Assembly (NCBI RefSeq): GCF_900090205.1
Contig: NZ_LT607802.1
Span: forward strand, 839,846-903,845
Source: Vogesella sp. LIG4
GTDB taxonomy: Bacteria > Pseudomonadota > Gammaproteobacteria > Burkholderiales > Chromobacteriaceae
DNA: 64,000 bases
Direction of reading: 5' to 3'
Part shown: positions 55,406 through 64,000 of the stretch, in pieces
How the letters are laid out: every line of letters begins with the position of its first letter
Numbering within the stretch: the stretch's first letter is position 1
Position numbers and translations under genes: made by a program
Notes under the pieces: generated by a model
Database searches by the model: none
Seen by the model: only the letters and a program-made list of their open reading frames with translations
What the model was told of the DNA's origin: nothing

Positions 55406-56137
55406 TCAAAGCTTCTTTTTTCCTGCCACCGGCGGTGCCTTGAAATCAGGCATCCGCGCGGCGAATCCGTTGGGGTACCGCAAGTCCACATACGTGATGT
55501 GGTAGGGCAGCTTGGCCAGGCTCTTGGGCCAGTTCAGCACGAAGCGTCCCAGCCGTTCCATGACCGGGCCGCTACCCAGTTCCAGCGTTATCCCGTTGTC
55601 CAATTCCATCCGCCACGCCTTGCGTTCCGACAACCACAGCCGCACCGGTTGCAGATGGATCGGTGCCAGCTGCTGCCTTGCGGCCAACAGCATCTTCACC
55701 ATTTCCTTTTCCGTTGCCGCCGGGCCGAACAGCACCGGCAGCGGTTGGTCGCTGGCGGCATCGAACCAGCGCGCCTCGGTGCTGATCAGCCCCGAATCGC
55801 CCCAGCGCGCCAGCGCCACGTGTTCGCTGACCGCGATGTCCAGGCGGTCCGGCCAGGTGCGGCGCACCTGCACTTCACGCACCCACGGCAGCTTCTCGAA
55901 CGCCGCGCGGGTCTTGTTGATGTCCAGCGTGAAGAACGTGCCGGTCAGCTCGTTCTGCGCGATGTACTTCAACTGCACCGGCGTCACCTTGTTCACTTCC
56001 CCACCGATGTGGATCCGTTTCACCGGGAACAGCGGCGCATGAGTCAGCCAGTAGCCCCCGGCATACAGCAACATCAACAACGATGCGGTCAGCAGCAGGT
56101 TGGCCACCGCCCGCAGTACTGCATGGTTATCCCACAT
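55406..56137 (-). CDS. ftsQ: Cell division protein FtsQ
   Basis: Single-pass divisome protein of 243 residues. Cytosolic tail, membrane helix at about 11-31 ([20 protein letters not shown]), POTRA domain ([20 protein letters not shown]), then the beta domain with [21 protein letters not shown]. It overlaps ddlB by 11 bases. A motif copy lies inside at 55679. Confidence 0.94.
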   Translation of the reverse strand: MWDNHAVLRAVANLLLTASLLMLLYAGGYWLTHAPLFPVKRIHIGGEVNKVTPVQLKYIAQNELTGTFFTLDINKTRAAFEKLPWVREVQVRRTWPDRLDIAVSEHVALARWGDSGLISTEARWFDAASDQPLPVLFGPAATEKEMVKMLLAARQQLAPIHLQPVRLWLSERKAWRMELDNGITLELGSGPVMERLGRFVLNWPKSLAKLPYHITYVDLRYPNGFAARMPDFKAPPVAGKKKL

Positions 56138-57038
56138 GAGCAGCTGCCAGCACCTTCACGCACAGATCTTCGTAAGAAAGACCCTCAACCCGTGCCGCCA
56201 TCGGCACCAGGCTGTGGCTGGTCATGCCCGGATTGGTATTCACTTCCAGCAGGTAGATGCCACCCTGCTCGTCCATCAGGAAATCCACTCGCGCCCAGCC
56301 ACGGCAGCCCAGTACGCGGAAGGCCTGCAGCGCCAGCTCGCGCGCACGCTGCTCCAGCTCTGGCGCAAGGCCGGACGGGCAGCGGTACACGGTGTCGTCG
56401 CGGAAGTACTTGGCCTGGTAGTCGTAGAACTCGGTGGCCGGCTCGATCTTGATGGTCGGGTAGGCCTTGTCGTCGATCACCGCACAGGTGTACTCGCCGC
56501 CGCCGATGAACTGCTCGGCGATCACGATGCTGTCGTACTTGCGTGCTTCCTCGTAGGCGGCCTTCAGCTCGCCCGCGTTTTTCACCTTGGTCACGCCGAT
56601 GCTGGAGCCTTCGGTGGAAGGCTTCACGAAGATCGGCAGGCCCAGTTGCTGTTCGATGGCGGCAAAGTCGCTGTCGTCGTTCAGCAGCTCGAAGGCCGGA
56701 ATCGGCAGGCCAGCGCCCTTCCACAGCAGCTTGGTGCGCCACTTGTCCATGCAGATGGCCGACGCCAGCACGCCGCAGCCGGTGTAGGGCATGCCCATGG
56801 CTTCCAGCGCGCCCTGCAGGGTGCCGTCCTCGCCGAACGGGCCATGCAGGATGTTGAACACGCGGGCGAAGCCCTGCTCCTGCAGCGCCGACAGCGGCTG
56901 TTCCGCCGGGTCGAACTTGTGCGCGTCCACGCCCTTGCTCTGCAGCGCGGCCAGCACGCCGCCGCCGCTCATCAGCGAGATCTCGCGCTCTGCCGAGCTG
57001 CCGCCCATCACTACTGCCACTTTGCCAAACTGCTTCAT
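56127..57038 (-). CDS. ddlB: D-alanine--D-alanine ligase
   Basis: ATP-grasp enzyme making the D-Ala-D-Ala of peptidoglycan. The 303-residue protein has [16 protein letters not shown], the [16 protein letters not shown] block, ATP-grasp lysines near MDKWRTK, and [17 protein letters not shown] at the C terminus. The position between murC and ftsQ is the usual dcw place of ddlB. Confidence 0.95.
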   Translation of the reverse strand: MKQFGKVAVVMGGSSAEREISLMSGGGVLAALQSKGVDAHKFDPAEQPLSALQEQGFARVFNILHGPFGEDGTLQGALEAMGMPYTGCGVLASAICMDKWRTKLLWKGAGLPIPAFELLNDDSDFAAIEQQLGLPIFVKPSTEGSSIGVTKVKNAGELKAAYEEARKYDSIVIAEQFIGGGEYTCAVIDDKAYPTIKIEPATEFYDYQAKYFRDDTVYRCPSGLAPELEQRARELALQAFRVLGCRGWARVDFLMDEQGGIYLLEVNTNPGMTSHSLVPMAARVEGLSYEDLCVKVLAAAHVG

Positions 57039-57067
57039 CTTGCTTCCTTGCTGCCGCCTGTCTTGCC

Positions 57068-57080
57068 TGCGGCCAACTTG
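57068..57080 (-). repeat. Motif copy between murC and ddlB
   Basis: TGCGGCCAACTTG; core exact, last bases differ. It lies in the 50-base gap inside the dcw operon. Confidence 0.65.
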
Positions 57081-57088
57081 CTGTTCCG

Positions 57089-58483
57089 TTATGCCTTGGC
57101 GGCGGCCACCAGCTTGGCCGGGATGCCGCCGATGGAGCCGGCGCCCATGGTGACCACCACGTCGCCGTCGCGTGCCATATCGCTGATGACCTGCTGCATG
57201 TCGGTGATCTGCTCGACGAACAGCGGCTCCACCTTGCCGCCCACGCGCACCGCGCGTGCCAGCGCGCGGCCGTCGGCGGCCACGATGGGCGCCTCGCCGG
57301 CGGCGTACACCTCGGCCAGCAGCAGCGTATCCACGGTGGACAGCACTTTCACGAAGTCTTCAAACAGGTCGCGGGTACGGCTGTAGCGGTGCGGCTGGAA
57401 CGCCAGCACCAGGCGGCGCCCCGGGAAGGCACCGCGTACCGCGGCCAGGGTGGCGGCCATTTCCACCGGGTGGTGGCCGTAATCGTCGATCAGGGTGTAG
57501 TTGCCGCCCTCTTGCGCCGGCACCTCGCCATAGCGCTGGAAACGGCGGCCCACGCCGGCAAACTCGGCCAGGCCCTGCTGGATGGCGGCCACGTCGGCAC
57601 CGCATTCCAGGCCGATGGCGGTGGCGGCCAGCGCGTTCAGTACGTTGTGGCGGCCCGGCATGTTCAGCGTCACCGCGAAACGCACGCCTTCTGCCTTCAC
57701 CACCACGTCGAAATGCATGCGGCCGGCGTCGGCCACCACGTTTTCGGCGTAGATGTCGGCGCTGTCGTCCAGGCCGTAGGTGGTTACCGGTTTTTTCAGC
57801 GCCGGCACGATGCTGCGCACGTGCTCGTCATCCACGCACAGCACGGCGCGGCCGTAGAACGGCAGGCGGTGCACGAAATCGATGAACGCCTGCTTCAGCT
57901 TGTCGAAGCTGTGGTCGTAGGTGTCCATGTGGTCGGCGTCGATATTGGTGATCACCGCCATCACCGGCTGCAGGTGCAGGAAGGAGGCATCGGATTCGTC
58001 GGCCTCGGCCACCAGGTATTCGCCGCTGCCCAGGCGGGCATTGGTGCCGGCGGCGGTGAGCTTGCCGCCGATCACGAAAGTCGGGTCAAGGTTGGCCGCA
58101 CCCAGCACCGAAGCGGTCAGGCTGGTGGTGGTGGTCTTGCCGTGGGTGCCGGCAATGGCGATGCCCTGCTTGAAGCGCATCAGCTCGGCCAGCATCATCG
58201 CGCGCGGAATCACCGGGATATGGCGTGCCTGTGCTTCCATCACTTCCGGGTTGTCCGCCTTCACCGCGGTGGAGGTCACCACCACGTTGGCGCCCTGGAT
58301 ATAAGTGGCGTCGTGGCCGAAATGAATGCGCGCGCCCTGCTCGGCAAGGCGCTTGGTGGCAGCGTTGTCGGCCATGTCGGAACCGGACACGGTGTAGCCC
58401 AGGTTCAGCAGCACCTCGGCGATGCCGCACATGCCCACGCCGCCGATGCCGACAAAGTGAATGTGTTTGACTCGATGTTTCAT
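57089..58483 (-). CDS. murC: UDP-N-acetylmuramate--L-alanine ligase
   Basis: Adds L-Ala to UDP-MurNAc. The 464-residue protein has the Rossmann start [20 protein letters not shown] loop GTHGKTTTT from about 112, and [10 protein letters not shown] motif copy (AAGGTTGGCCGCA, 58088-58100) is inside the coding region. It starts 37 bases after murG. Confidence 0.96.
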   Translation of the reverse strand: MKHRVKHIHFVGIGGVGMCGIAEVLLNLGYTVSGSDMADNAATKRLAEQGARIHFGHDATYIQGANVVVTSTAVKADNPEVMEAQARHIPVIPRAMMLAELMRFKQGIAIAGTHGKTTTTSLTASVLGAANLDPTFVIGGKLTAAGTNARLGSGEYLVAEADESDASFLHLQPVMAVITNIDADHMDTYDHSFDKLKQAFIDFVHRLPFYGRAVLCVDDEHVRSIVPALKKPVTTYGLDDSADIYAENVVADAGRMHFDVVVKAEGVRFAVTLNMPGRHNVLNALAATAIGLECGADVAAIQQGLAEFAGVGRRFQRYGEVPAQEGGNYTLIDDYGHHPVEMAATLAAVRGAFPGRRLVLAFQPHRYSRTRDLFEDFVKVLSTVDTLLLAEVYAAGEAPIVAADGRALARAVRVGGKVEPLFVEQITDMQQVISDMARDGDVVVTMGAGSIGGIPAKLVAAAKA

Positions 58484-58520
58484 TGTGTCTTCTCTTGCAA
58501 GGTCCCCTGCGGGCCCCGTC

Positions 58521-59612
58521 CTATTCCGTATCCGCCAGAGCCTGGCACAGCCCGGCCACCCTGGCCGCCGCTGCCGGCTTGGCCAGCGCGCGGGCTTTCT
58601 GCGCCATCTGCTGCAGCTGCGGCCGGCTCAGGTCGGCCAGCAGCGCAGCCAGTTGCTGCGGGTTCATTTCGTTCTGCGGCAGGTGGATGGCGGCGCCACC
58701 GGCTGCCATCCATGCTGCGTTGTCGCGCTGGTGCGAAGTGGTGGACACCACCAGCGGCACCAGGATGCTGGGCACGCCGGCAGCGCACAGTTCGCTGACG
58801 GTGATCGCGCCGGCACGGCACAGGATCACGTCACACTCGGCCAGCAGCGCGGCCATATTGTCGATGAAGGGCAGCAGCGTCACGTCGCTGCCCGGCTTCA
58901 GCCCGGCAGCGGCATACGCCTGCTGCACGGCCACAAAATTCTTCTCGCCGGTCTGGTGCGTCAGCAGCGGCCGCGACTCGGCCGGCATCAGCGCCAGTGC
59001 CTGCGGCAGGGTGTCGTTCAACACCTTTGCACCCAGGCTGCCGCCTACCACCAGCACGCGCAGCGGGCCGCTGCGGCCGGCAAAACGCTGTGCCGGCGCC
59101 GGCATGTTCTCGATCTCGGCACGTACCGGGTTGCCGGTCACCACCGCCTTCTTCAGCTTGGCGGCATCGCCGTCGAAGCCGCAGGCCAGGTGGTCGGCAA
59201 ACGGCAGCAGCGCCTTGTTGCTCAGCAGCAGGCCGGCGTCGGCGTTCACCATCACCAGCGGTTTCCACAGCAGCGCGGCGGCCAGACCGGTGGGCAGGCA
59301 GACATAGCCGCCCATGCCCAGCACCACGTCCGGCCGGTGGCGGAACATCAGGCGCATGCTTTGCACGAAGGCCACGCCCAGCTGCAGCACGCCCTTGAGC
59401 GAACCGAACAGCCCCTTGCCGCGCACGCCGTGAAACGGCAGGCGCACCAGCGGGAAGCCGGTAGGCGGCACCAGCTTGTTTTCCATACCGCGCTCGGTAC
59501 CGACCCACACCACGTCCCAGCCACGGTTCTGCAGCTCGCGTGCCACCGCGATGCCGGGGACGATGTGTCCACCCGTGCCTGCTGCCATCACCATGACCGT
59601 ACGCTTTGTCAT
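58521..59612 (-). CDS. murG: UDP-GlcNAc transferase to lipid I, MurG
   Basis: Peripheral inner-membrane glycosyltransferase that makes lipid II. The 363-residue protein has [19 protein letters not shown] (first G loop), [29 protein letters not shown] (second G loop) and [11 protein letters not shown]. The usual HEQN segment reads [12 protein letters not shown], a variant I associate with betaproteobacteria. AAGGTAAAG precedes ATG 59612. Confidence 0.95.
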   Translation of the reverse strand: MTKRTVMVMAAGTGGHIVPGIAVARELQNRGWDVVWVGTERGMENKLVPPTGFPLVRLPFHGVRGKGLFGSLKGVLQLGVAFVQSMRLMFRHRPDVVLGMGGYVCLPTGLAAALLWKPLVMVNADAGLLLSNKALLPFADHLACGFDGDAAKLKKAVVTGNPVRAEIENMPAPAQRFAGRSGPLRVLVVGGSLGAKVLNDTLPQALALMPAESRPLLTHQTGEKNFVAVQQAYAAAGLKPGSDVTLLPFIDNMAALLAECDVILCRAGAITVSELCAAGVPSILVPLVVSTTSHQRDNAAWMAAGGAAIHLPQNEMNPQQLAALLADLSRPQLQQMAQKARALAKPAAAARVAGLCQALADTE

Positions 59613-59639
59613 CTTTACCTTCTCTGCCTTGTGTCTGCC

Positions 59640-59658
59640 TGCGGCCAACGTTGGCCGC
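59640..59658. repeat. Palindromic motif copy between murG and ftsW
   Basis: TGCGGCCAACGTTGGCCGC, nearly identical to the double motif in the CPBP gene, in the 128-base ftsW-murG gap. Confidence 0.8.
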
Positions 59659-59740
59659 GAGGTACATTGTTAAAACCCAAAACCTGTTTTTCCTGCGCCG
59701 CTGCGCGGCTTGCTACCTTGCGGCAGCCTGATGAGCGGCT

Positions 59741-60901
59741 TCAAACCTTGAAACCCCGCATGAGGCGTCGATTTTCATAATCCACTCGCAGCAGTACTGC
59801 CAGCGAGGCCAGGTTGCACAGCATGGCCGAGCCGCCGAAGGACATCAGCGGCAGGGTCAGGCCCTTAGTCGGCAGCAAACCCATGTTCACGCCAACGTTG
59901 AAGAAGGTCTGGATGCCCAGCCAGATGCCGATACCCTGCGCCACCAGCGCCTGGTAATAGCGCTCCAGCTTTTTCGCTTCCACACCGATGTGGAAGGCGC
60001 GGCGCACGATCCAGGCATACAGGCCCAGCACCACGCAGATGCCGATGAAACCGAATTCTTCCGAGATCACCGCCATGATGAAGTCGGTGTGCGCCTCCGG
60101 CAGGTAGAACAGCTTTTCCACGCTGCCGCCAAGCCCCACGCCATACCATTCGCCGCGGCCGATGGCGATCAGCGAGTGGCTCAGCTGGTAGCCCTTGCCG
60201 TACGGGTCGTCCCACGGGTCGAGGAAGCCCAGCACCCGCTTCAGGCGGTACGGCGAGGTAATGATCAGCACCGCAATCGCCACCACCGCCATGGCGGCGA
60301 GGCCGGCGAAGATGCGCAGGTTGATGCCGCCCAGGAACACGATGCCCATGGTGATGCTCATCACCACCATCAGCGCGCCGAAGTCCGGCTCCAGCAGCAG
60401 CAGCAGCGCCACAAACACGATGGCGATCAGGATAGGCAGGAAGCCCTGGCGGAAGCTGTGCAGCTTGGCCGCCTTGCGCACGGTGTAGTCGGCGGCGTAG
60501 ATCGATGCGGCCAGCTTCATGACTTCCGACGGCTGCAGGTTCAGCACCAGCAGGTTGATCCAGCGCCGCGAGCCGTTCACCACCTTGCCGATGCCGGGCA
60601 CCAGCACCAGCAACAACAGGAAGCCGGCGAACAGGAAGAACTTGCCGGCGTACTGCTGCCACCACGCGGTGGGAATCTGGAATGTCATCCACGCGCCCGC
60701 CAGGCCGATGGTCATGAAGATCATGTGGCGGAACAGGTAGAAGTAGCGGTTGTTGGTGGCCGGGTCGGCCTCGGCATAAGCAATCGATGCCGAGTACACC
60801 ATCACCAGGCTGATGGACAGCAGCAGCGCAATCGCCCACATCAGCCCTTCGTCGAGCGCGGTGATGGCGGTTACGGTGTTGCGCTGGCCGAGGCTGATCA
60901 T
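59741..60901 (-). CDS. ftsW: Septal peptidoglycan polymerase FtsW
   Basis: SEDS-family glycosyltransferase of 386 residues with about ten membrane helices. [34 protein letters not shown] and the C-terminal [19 protein letters not shown] are typical. The ATG shares its A with the murD stop (TGATG), so it is translationally coupled. Confidence 0.95.
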   Translation of the reverse strand: MISLGQRNTVTAITALDEGLMWAIALLLSISLVMVYSASIAYAEADPATNNRYFYLFRHMIFMTIGLAGAWMTFQIPTAWWQQYAGKFFLFAGFLLLLVLVPGIGKVVNGSRRWINLLVLNLQPSEVMKLAASIYAADYTVRKAAKLHSFRQGFLPILIAIVFVALLLLLEPDFGALMVVMSITMGIVFLGGINLRIFAGLAAMAVVAIAVLIITSPYRLKRVLGFLDPWDDPYGKGYQLSHSLIAIGRGEWYGVGLGGSVEKLFYLPEAHTDFIMAVISEEFGFIGICVVLGLYAWIVRRAFHIGVEAKKLERYYQALVAQGIGIWLGIQTFFNVGVNMGLLPTKGLTLPLMSFGGSAMLCNLASLAVLLRVDYENRRLMRGFKV

Positions 60902-62268
60902 CAGTGCTGCTCCCCGGCGCGAATTGCCGCCACGGTGTCGATGAACACCTGGGCGCGATGCGCGTAGTTCTTGAACATGTCCAGGCTGGCGCAGGCCGGC
61001 GACAGCAGCACCACGTCACCGCTTTGCGCCAGCTTGGCGGCGCTGCGGGTGGCTTCTTCCAGCGTGGCGCAGTCGGACAGCGGCACGCCGCTGCCGGCCA
61101 GCGCGGCGCGGATGGCCGGCGCGTCGCGGCCGATCAGCACCACGGCGCGGGCGATGCGCGCGCAGGCTGCTGCCAGCGGGGTGAAGTCCTGGCCCTTGCC
61201 GTCGCCGCCGGCGATCAGCACCACCTTGCGGGTCATGCCGTTCAGTGCCGCCTCGGTGGCGCCGACATTGGTGCCCTTGGAGTCGTCGATGAACATCACG
61301 CCGCCGAATTCGTCCACGCATTCCACGCGGTGCGCCAGGCCACGGAAGGTTTTCAGCGCCGGCAGCAGCTGTGCGCGCTCGATACCGATGGCCTCGCACA
61401 GCGCCAGTGCCGCCAGGGCGTTGGCCGCATTGTGCAGGCCCTGCAGCTGCATGTCGGCGCAGTCGAACACCGGCGCACCGCCGATGGCGAGCTGGTAGCG
61501 GCCAGCCGCCTGCTGCAGCGCGTAATCGGCCAGTTCACGCAGCGAGAACCAGCGCAGCGGGCGGCCGGGGCGCACCATGGCGCGGCAGAACACGTCGTCG
61601 CGGTTCAGCACCTGCACGCCGTTGCCACTGAAAATGGCAGTCTTGCTGTGCGCGTAGTCCAGCAGGTCGTTGTAACGGTCGAGGTGGTCCTCGGAAATAT
61701 TCAGCACGGTGGCGGCATCGGCAGCCAGGCTGGTAGTGGTGTCCAACTGGAAGCTGGACAGCTCGATCACCCACACATCCGGCTGCTTGCCGGCGGCTTC
61801 GCGCTCGGCCAGGGCGCTGAGCACCGGCAGGCCGATGTTGCCGCACACCATGGTGTCCAGCCCGGCGCTGGCGCACAGGTGGCCCACCAGGCTGGTAACG
61901 GTGCTCTTGCCGTTGGAGCCGGTGATGGCGATGACCTTGCTGCCCTGGCCGGCAATCGCGCGGCAGAACAGCTCCACGTCGCCCACCACCTCGCTGCCGC
62001 GGGCGGCAAAAGCGGCGATGGCCGGGGTACGGTTGCTGACGCCCGGGCTCACCATCAGCATGTCGGCGTCGGCGAAAGTGGCATCGCTGAAAGCGCCCAG
62101 ACGCAGCTGCACGCCCAACTCGGCGGACACGTTGGCCGCATTGGCCGGCTGTTCGCGGCTGTCGGCGATGGTGACGCGCGCACCATGCGCCAGCAGCCAG
62201 CGCGCGGCGGAAACGCCGGTGTCGCCCAGGCCGATGACGATGATGTGGCGGTTGTCGAAGCGCATCAC
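60901..62268 (-). CDS. murD: UDP-MurNAc-L-alanine--D-glutamate ligase
   Basis: Adds D-Glu in peptidoglycan precursor synthesis. The 455-residue protein has [20 protein letters not shown] loop GSNGKST at 117-123, [11 protein letters not shown] and [13 protein letters not shown]. Two motif cores are inside, at 61421 and 62131. It starts 7 bases after mraY. Confidence 0.96.
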   Translation of the reverse strand: MMRFDNRHIIVIGLGDTGVSAARWLLAHGARVTIADSREQPANAANVSAELGVQLRLGAFSDATFADADMLMVSPGVSNRTPAIAAFAARGSEVVGDVELFCRAIAGQGSKVIAITGSNGKSTVTSLVGHLCASAGLDTMVCGNIGLPVLSALAEREAAGKQPDVWVIELSSFQLDTTTSLAADAATVLNISEDHLDRYNDLLDYAHSKTAIFSGNGVQVLNRDDVFCRAMVRPGRPLRWFSLRELADYALQQAAGRYQLAIGGAPVFDCADMQLQGLHNAANALAALALCEAIGIERAQLLPALKTFRGLAHRVECVDEFGGVMFIDDSKGTNVGATEAALNGMTRKVVLIAGGDGKGQDFTPLAAACARIARAVVLIGRDAPAIRAALAGSGVPLSDCATLEEATRSAAKLAQSGDVVLLSPACASLDMFKNYAHRAQVFIDTVAAIRAGEQH

Positions 62269-62275
62269 GTAGTCC

Positions 62276-63361
62276 TTAACGCAGTTTCAGGGTGGCGAGG
62301 CCGGCCAGCACCAGCATCATGGTCACGATCCAGAAGCGCACCACCACCTGGGTTTCCTTCCAGCCCTTCAGTTCGTAGTGGTGATGCAGCGGCGCCATGC
62401 GGAACACGCGCTTGCCGGTGAGCTTGAACGAGCCCACCTGGATCATCACCGACAGTGCCTCGGTCACGAACAGTCCGCCCATGATCAGCAGCACGATCTC
62501 CTGGCGCACGATCACCGCCACGGTGCCCAGTGCGGCGCCCAGCGCCAGCGCGCCCACGTCGCCCATGAACACCTGCGCCGGGTAGGCGTTGAACCACAGG
62601 AAGCCCAGACAAGCGCCGCAGATGGCGGCACAGAACACCACCACTTCATGCGCACCCGGCACGAAGGGCATGCCCAGGTATTTGGAGAACACCGCGTGGC
62701 CGGCCACGTAGGCGAAAATCGACAGGCCAGCGGCCACCAGCACCACCGGCAGCGCCGCCAGGCCATCCAGACCGTCGGTGAGGTTCACCGAGTTGGAGGT
62801 ACCGACAATCACGAAGTAGGTCAGGATGCAGAAGCCGATGCCGCCCAGCGGGTACACGATGTTCTTGAAGAACGGCACGATGAATTCGGTGGAAGCCGGC
62901 AGCTTGGCGGTGGTGAGCAGGAACACGCCGGCGGCGATGGCGATGCTGGATTGCCAGATCATCTTGAAGCGGGCGGAGACGCCTTTCGGGTCCTTGTACA
63001 CCACCTTGCGCCAGTCGTCGTAGAAGCCCAGCGCGCCGGTACCCAGCGTCACCAGCAACAGGATCCACACGTAGAGATTGGACAGGTCGGCCCACATCAG
63101 GGTGGTCACGGTGATGGCCAGCAGGATCAGCGTGCCGCCCATGGTCGGGGTGCCGCTTTTCACCAGGTGGGTCTGCGGGCCATCGCTGCGCACTGCCTGG
63201 CCGACTTTCAGCTCGGTGAGCTTGGCGATCACCCACGGCCCCATCCACAGCGAGATGACCAGCGACGTCAGCGCCGCCATCACCGCACGCAGGGTGACGT
63301 AGTTCAGTACATTGAATGCGCGGATGTGTTCGCGCAGCAGATCGGCCAGCAATAGCAGCAC
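62276..63361 (-). CDS. mraY: Phospho-N-acetylmuramoyl-pentapeptide transferase
   Basis: Integral membrane enzyme forming lipid I, 361 residues with about ten helices. [22 protein letters not shown] with the Asp pair, [10 protein letters not shown] and [13 protein letters not shown] are the conserved blocks. The start is GTG 63361, two bases after the murF stop; the longer frame only shadows murF. Confidence 0.96.
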   Translation of the reverse strand: MLLLLADLLREHIRAFNVLNYVTLRAVMAALTSLVISLWMGPWVIAKLTELKVGQAVRSDGPQTHLVKSGTPTMGGTLILLAITVTTLMWADLSNLYVWILLLVTLGTGALGFYDDWRKVVYKDPKGVSARFKMIWQSSIAIAAGVFLLTTAKLPASTEFIVPFFKNIVYPLGGIGFCILTYFVIVGTSNSVNLTDGLDGLAALPVVLVAAGLSIFAYVAGHAVFSKYLGMPFVPGAHEVVVFCAAICGACLGFLWFNAYPAQVFMGDVGALALGAALGTVAVIVRQEIVLLIMGGLFVTEALSVMIQVGSFKLTGKRVFRMAPLHHHYELKGWKETQVVVRFWIVTMMLVLAGLATLKLR

Positions 63362-63363
63362 GT

Positions 63364-64000
63364 TTAGCCCTTCCCGTGTTCTTGTTGTTGTGTCTGCAGG
63401 TGTTCCACCACCCGCTCCATGCGCATGAAGCGCGAACCCTTCACCAGCACCGTGCTGGTGGCGGAAACCTGCTGATCCAGCACGGCGAGCAGCGCCGGCA
63501 GATCGTCGAAATACTGTGCGCCGGCACCGTAGGCGTTGGCCGCATGGCGGCTCAGCTCGCCCAGGCACAGCAGCTGTTCGATGCCGCGCGCGCGGGCATG
63601 GGCGCCCACCTCGGCATGCAGCGCCGCAGCGCCCTCACCCAGCTCGCCGATCTGCCCCATCACGAAGATGCGCGGCGCCGGGTAGGCGGCCAGCACATCG
63701 ATGCCGGCCTTCATCGAATCCGGGTTGGCGTTGTAGGTGTCGTCGATCAGCGTGGCGCCGCAGGCGGCGCGCTTGAGCTGCTGACGACCCTTCACGCCGC
63801 CAAAGGCAGCCAGGCCGGCGGCAATGGCGGCCAGCGGCAGTTCCAGCGCCAGCGCTACCGCGGCGGCGGCCAGCGCATTGCGCACATTGTGCTCGCCGGC
63901 GGCCGGCAGGCTGATCGCCTGTTCGCCGGCGGCGCATACCAGGGTGAAGCGGCTGCCTTCCGGCTGCAGCGCGATGTCACGCGCGCTCACGTCGGCGGCG
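63364..64000 (-). CDS. murF: UDP-MurNAc-tripeptide--D-Ala-D-Ala ligase, 5' part beyond the window
   Basis: C-terminal part, about 211 residues, of MurF, which adds D-Ala-D-Ala. The frame stays open to the right edge, so the start, the ATP loop and the first domain lie outside. Visible are the central-domain [35 protein letters not shown] and the C-terminal VLGEMGELG-like segment reading [12 protein letters not shown], then [16 protein letters not shown] motif core lies at 63534-63544. Confidence 0.93.
   Translation of the reverse strand, partial: AADVSARDIALQPEGSRFTLVCAAGEQAISLPAAGEHNVRNALAAAAVALALELPLAAIAAGLAAFGGVKGRQQLKRAACGATLIDDTYNANPDSMKAGIDVLAAYPAPRIFVMGQIGELGEGAAALHAEVGAHARARGIEQLLCLGELSRHAANAYGAGAQYFDDLPALLAVLDQQVSATSTVLVKGSRFMRMERVVEHLQTQQQEHGKG

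Overview
The window is GC-rich chromosomal DNA from a Gram-negative betaproteobacterium. The best fit is the order Neisseriales, in or near Chromobacteriaceae (for example Vogesella or Chromobacterium relatives). The basis is the gene content: a DUF3460 protein, a DciA-like gene divergent from secA, a complete dcw cell-wall/division run ending in lpxC, and protein sequences of betaproteobacterial type. I cannot fix the genus from sequence alone. There is no prophage, transposase, integrase, rRNA, CRISPR or recognisable tRNA here; it reads as stable core genome with short repeats scattered through it.

Layout. 1-13.6 kb, mostly minus strand: O-methyltransferase, DUF3460, a membrane stub plus a receiver-TPR regulator, uvrD, an OafA-type acyltransferase, an isochorismatase-fold hydrolase, a 2-oxoglutarate oxygenase, cysE, a DUF2459 protein, rng and maf. 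13.7-19.9 kb: a 3-hydroxybutyrate dehydrogenase, a chemoreceptor followed by a solute-binding protein, tcdA, then a translationally coupled pair: a soluble protein that looks like a free chemoreceptor tip, and a diiron beta-lactamase-fold (ODP-like) protein. 19.9-38.5 kb: a possible structured RNA, threonine aldolase, a TSUP exporter, an Ivy-like lysozyme inhibitor, prolyl oligopeptidase, an LplT-PlsC fusion, a cupin, a degenerate pseudouridine synthase with yceH, tlyA, a universal stress protein, a PuuA-like glutamine-synthetase homologue, a diguanylate cyclase, proA, prpE and DUF3422. 38.7-51.8 kb: dciA/secA, a CPBP protease, the oppABCDF operon, pyrC, a TusA-like protein, and an NRDE-CNP1 pair. 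51.8-64 kb: lpxC-ftsZ-ftsA-ftsQ-ddlB-murC-murG-ftsW-murD-mraY-murF, all on the minus strand with short gaps or overlaps; murF runs off the right edge.

Two layers are not explained by the genes. First, a short motif, consensus AAGGTTGGCCGCAAG (core TTGGCCGCA), occurs about 40 times on either strand by hand count, where roughly one copy would be expected by chance. It sits between genes, often as inverted pairs at gene ends, and also inside conserved genes such as secA, ftsZ, murC, murD and murF. This is how Neisseria DNA uptake sequences behave, but the sequence is different. Second, there are two families of short non-coding elements with terminal inverted repeats (MITE-like), each with two long copies and one internally deleted copy; one deleted copy lies between ftsA and ftsZ.

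The most interesting candidate system is the receptor-tip/ODP gene pair at 18240-19603, which could be a soluble oxygen- or iron-responsive input to chemotaxis.
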